Assembly: GCA_016222945.1 (NCBI GenBank)
Contig: JACRPY010000002.1
Coordinates: forward strand, 124,001 to 188,000
DNA length: 64,000 bases
Direction: 5' to 3'
Origin: Methanobacterium sp.
GTDB lineage: Archaea > Methanobacteriota > Methanobacteria > Methanobacteriales > Methanobacteriaceae
The notes under the pieces are model-generated. The model worked only from the letters and a program-made list of their open reading frames with translations, made no database searches and was not told where the DNA came from. Position numbers and translations under genes: made by a program. Shown here one piece after another: positions 63,373 to 64,000 of this stretch. How positions within the stretch are numbered: position 1 is the stretch's first letter; every line of letters starts with the position of its first letter.

Positions 63373-64000
63373 GTGAAAAAACAAATCGTAATGCTAGCGT
63401 TTGCATTTATCACCGCTTTAGTGTTATGTGGTGCCGTTTCAGCTGTTGATATAAATGTATTGCCTGGACAAACTATAAATGATGCAGTAGATGCTGCTAC
63501 TGACGGAGATAACATTTTTGTATATGATCAGGCAGGCTCTCCATACACTTACACCGAAAATGTTGTGGTGAATAAACCAAACTTGAATATCGCTGCTAAA
63601 GGTAGTGTAACGGTCACACCATCCGATAACACAAAACCAGTGTTTGAAATAGCTTCATCAGGTGCAGGATCATCTATAACTGGATTTACTTTAACTGGAA
63701 TTACAAGTAATGAATATGATTCCTATGGGAGGCCTAATAGTCATGTTTTCATAGATTCAGATAATTGTAAGGTTAAGGGTAACACTGTTATTGGGGCTTT
63801 AGTACCAAATGATGGAGTAATAGTCACCACAGGCGGAATAGATGTTTGGATGGGGAGAACGGGAAATCAAATCACTGGAAACACCCTAAAAGATGCATCG
63901 ATCGGAATTTGTGGGGCGACCTATAATGAAGTGTCTGGAAATACATTAACCAGCGCTGCAGCGAATCCAGGTATTGCTGTTGGGCCTTTAGATACAAATT
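63373..64000 (+). CDS. Beta-helix surface protein, 3' end beyond window
   Basis: The open frame runs off the right edge; 209 codons are visible. GTG 63373 follows GGAGTGA (63360-63366) by six bases. The product starts with a Sec signal peptide (MKKQIVMLAFAFITALV, ending VSA-VD), then PGQTINDAVDAATDGDNIFV, typical of NosD/pectate-lyase-like right-handed beta-helix proteins, with rung-like repeats (VVVNKPNLNI, CKVKGNTVIG, NQITGNTLKD, NEVSGNTLTS). Probably a large adhesin-like protein; domains past the edge cannot be judged. Confidence 0.8.
   Translation, partial: MKKQIVMLAFAFITALVLCGAVSAVDINVLPGQTINDAVDAATDGDNIFVYDQAGSPYTYTENVVVNKPNLNIAAKGSVTVTPSDNTKPVFEIASSGAGSSITGFTLTGITSNEYDSYGRPNSHVFIDSDNCKVKGNTVIGALVPNDGVIVTTGGIDVWMGRTGNQITGNTLKDASIGICGATYNEVSGNTLTSAAANPGIAVGPLDTN

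Overview
The window is a chromosomal segment of a methanogenic archaeon, most likely a mesophilic member of the Methanobacteriales close to Methanobacterium. This rests on mtd (F420-dependent methylene-H4MPT dehydrogenase), methanogenesis marker protein 12, CfbB of the F430 pathway, archaeal forms of ThrS, signal peptidase, TrmI, Hef and Kae1-Bud32, a ribosomal protein S15 of the archaeal/eukaryotic type, AT-rich DNA, GGAGGTGAT-type ribosome binding sites mixed with apparently leaderless genes, TTTATATA promoters, and many DUF11/beta-helix surface proteins. Genus is inferred; no rRNA lies in the window.

Layout. 0.1-5.4 kb: five-gene peptide/nickel-type ABC importer operon. 5.6-8.7 kb (minus): trmI and hef. 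9-15.9 kb: a giant surface protein made of two fused paralogues, then four small unrecognised genes. 15.9-22.3 kb (mostly minus): aconitase X, DHH nuclease, rps15, a repeat/hairpin array, XTP pyrophosphatase and Kae1-Bud32, with one orphan P-loop ATPase on plus. 22.7-26.1 kb: beta-helix/Ig-like adhesin. 26.2-33 kb: CobT-like protein, SpoIIM-like and XRE-linked membrane proteins, uppP, ilvE, tRNA-Val, a membrane Mrr-like protein, surE. 33-37.5 kb (minus): methanogenesis marker 12 and ilvB-ilvN-[hairpin array]-ilvC. 37.7-47.9 kb: purD, argF, an M48 protease operon facing a TetR gene, argS, signal peptidase, ilvD. 48-54 kb: a Cys-rich micro-ORF, an MgtC/DUF4010 protein, thrS, parA with a partner carrying a ParB-like N-terminal motif, radical SAM protein. 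54-64 kb: secreted proteins, LemA/DUF2207 pair, cfbB with a glycosyltransferase-like neighbour, mtd, a second TetR gene, lipoprotein and a beta-helix protein cut by the window edge.

How the genes work together. ilvB, ilvN, ilvC, ilvD and ilvE cover the whole common branched-chain amino acid pathway in three separate places. mtd, marker 12, cfbB and the importer (if it carries nickel) all bear on methanogenesis. Aconitase X belongs to the archaeal mevalonate route to lipids. The rest is information processing plus cell-surface proteins.

Most worth a second look: two arrays of tandem mini-hairpins placed in spacers between co-directional genes, one of them overlapping the ilvC ribosome binding site; the ParA gene overlapping a short protein with a ParB-style GRGLDALI motif but no ParB domain; a 31-residue Cys-rich ORF with its own promoter and RBS; two secreted proteins whose RBS points to a non-canonical start (ATT, ACG); and a 1633-residue surface protein in which a complete signal-peptide-bearing protein has fused in frame behind another.
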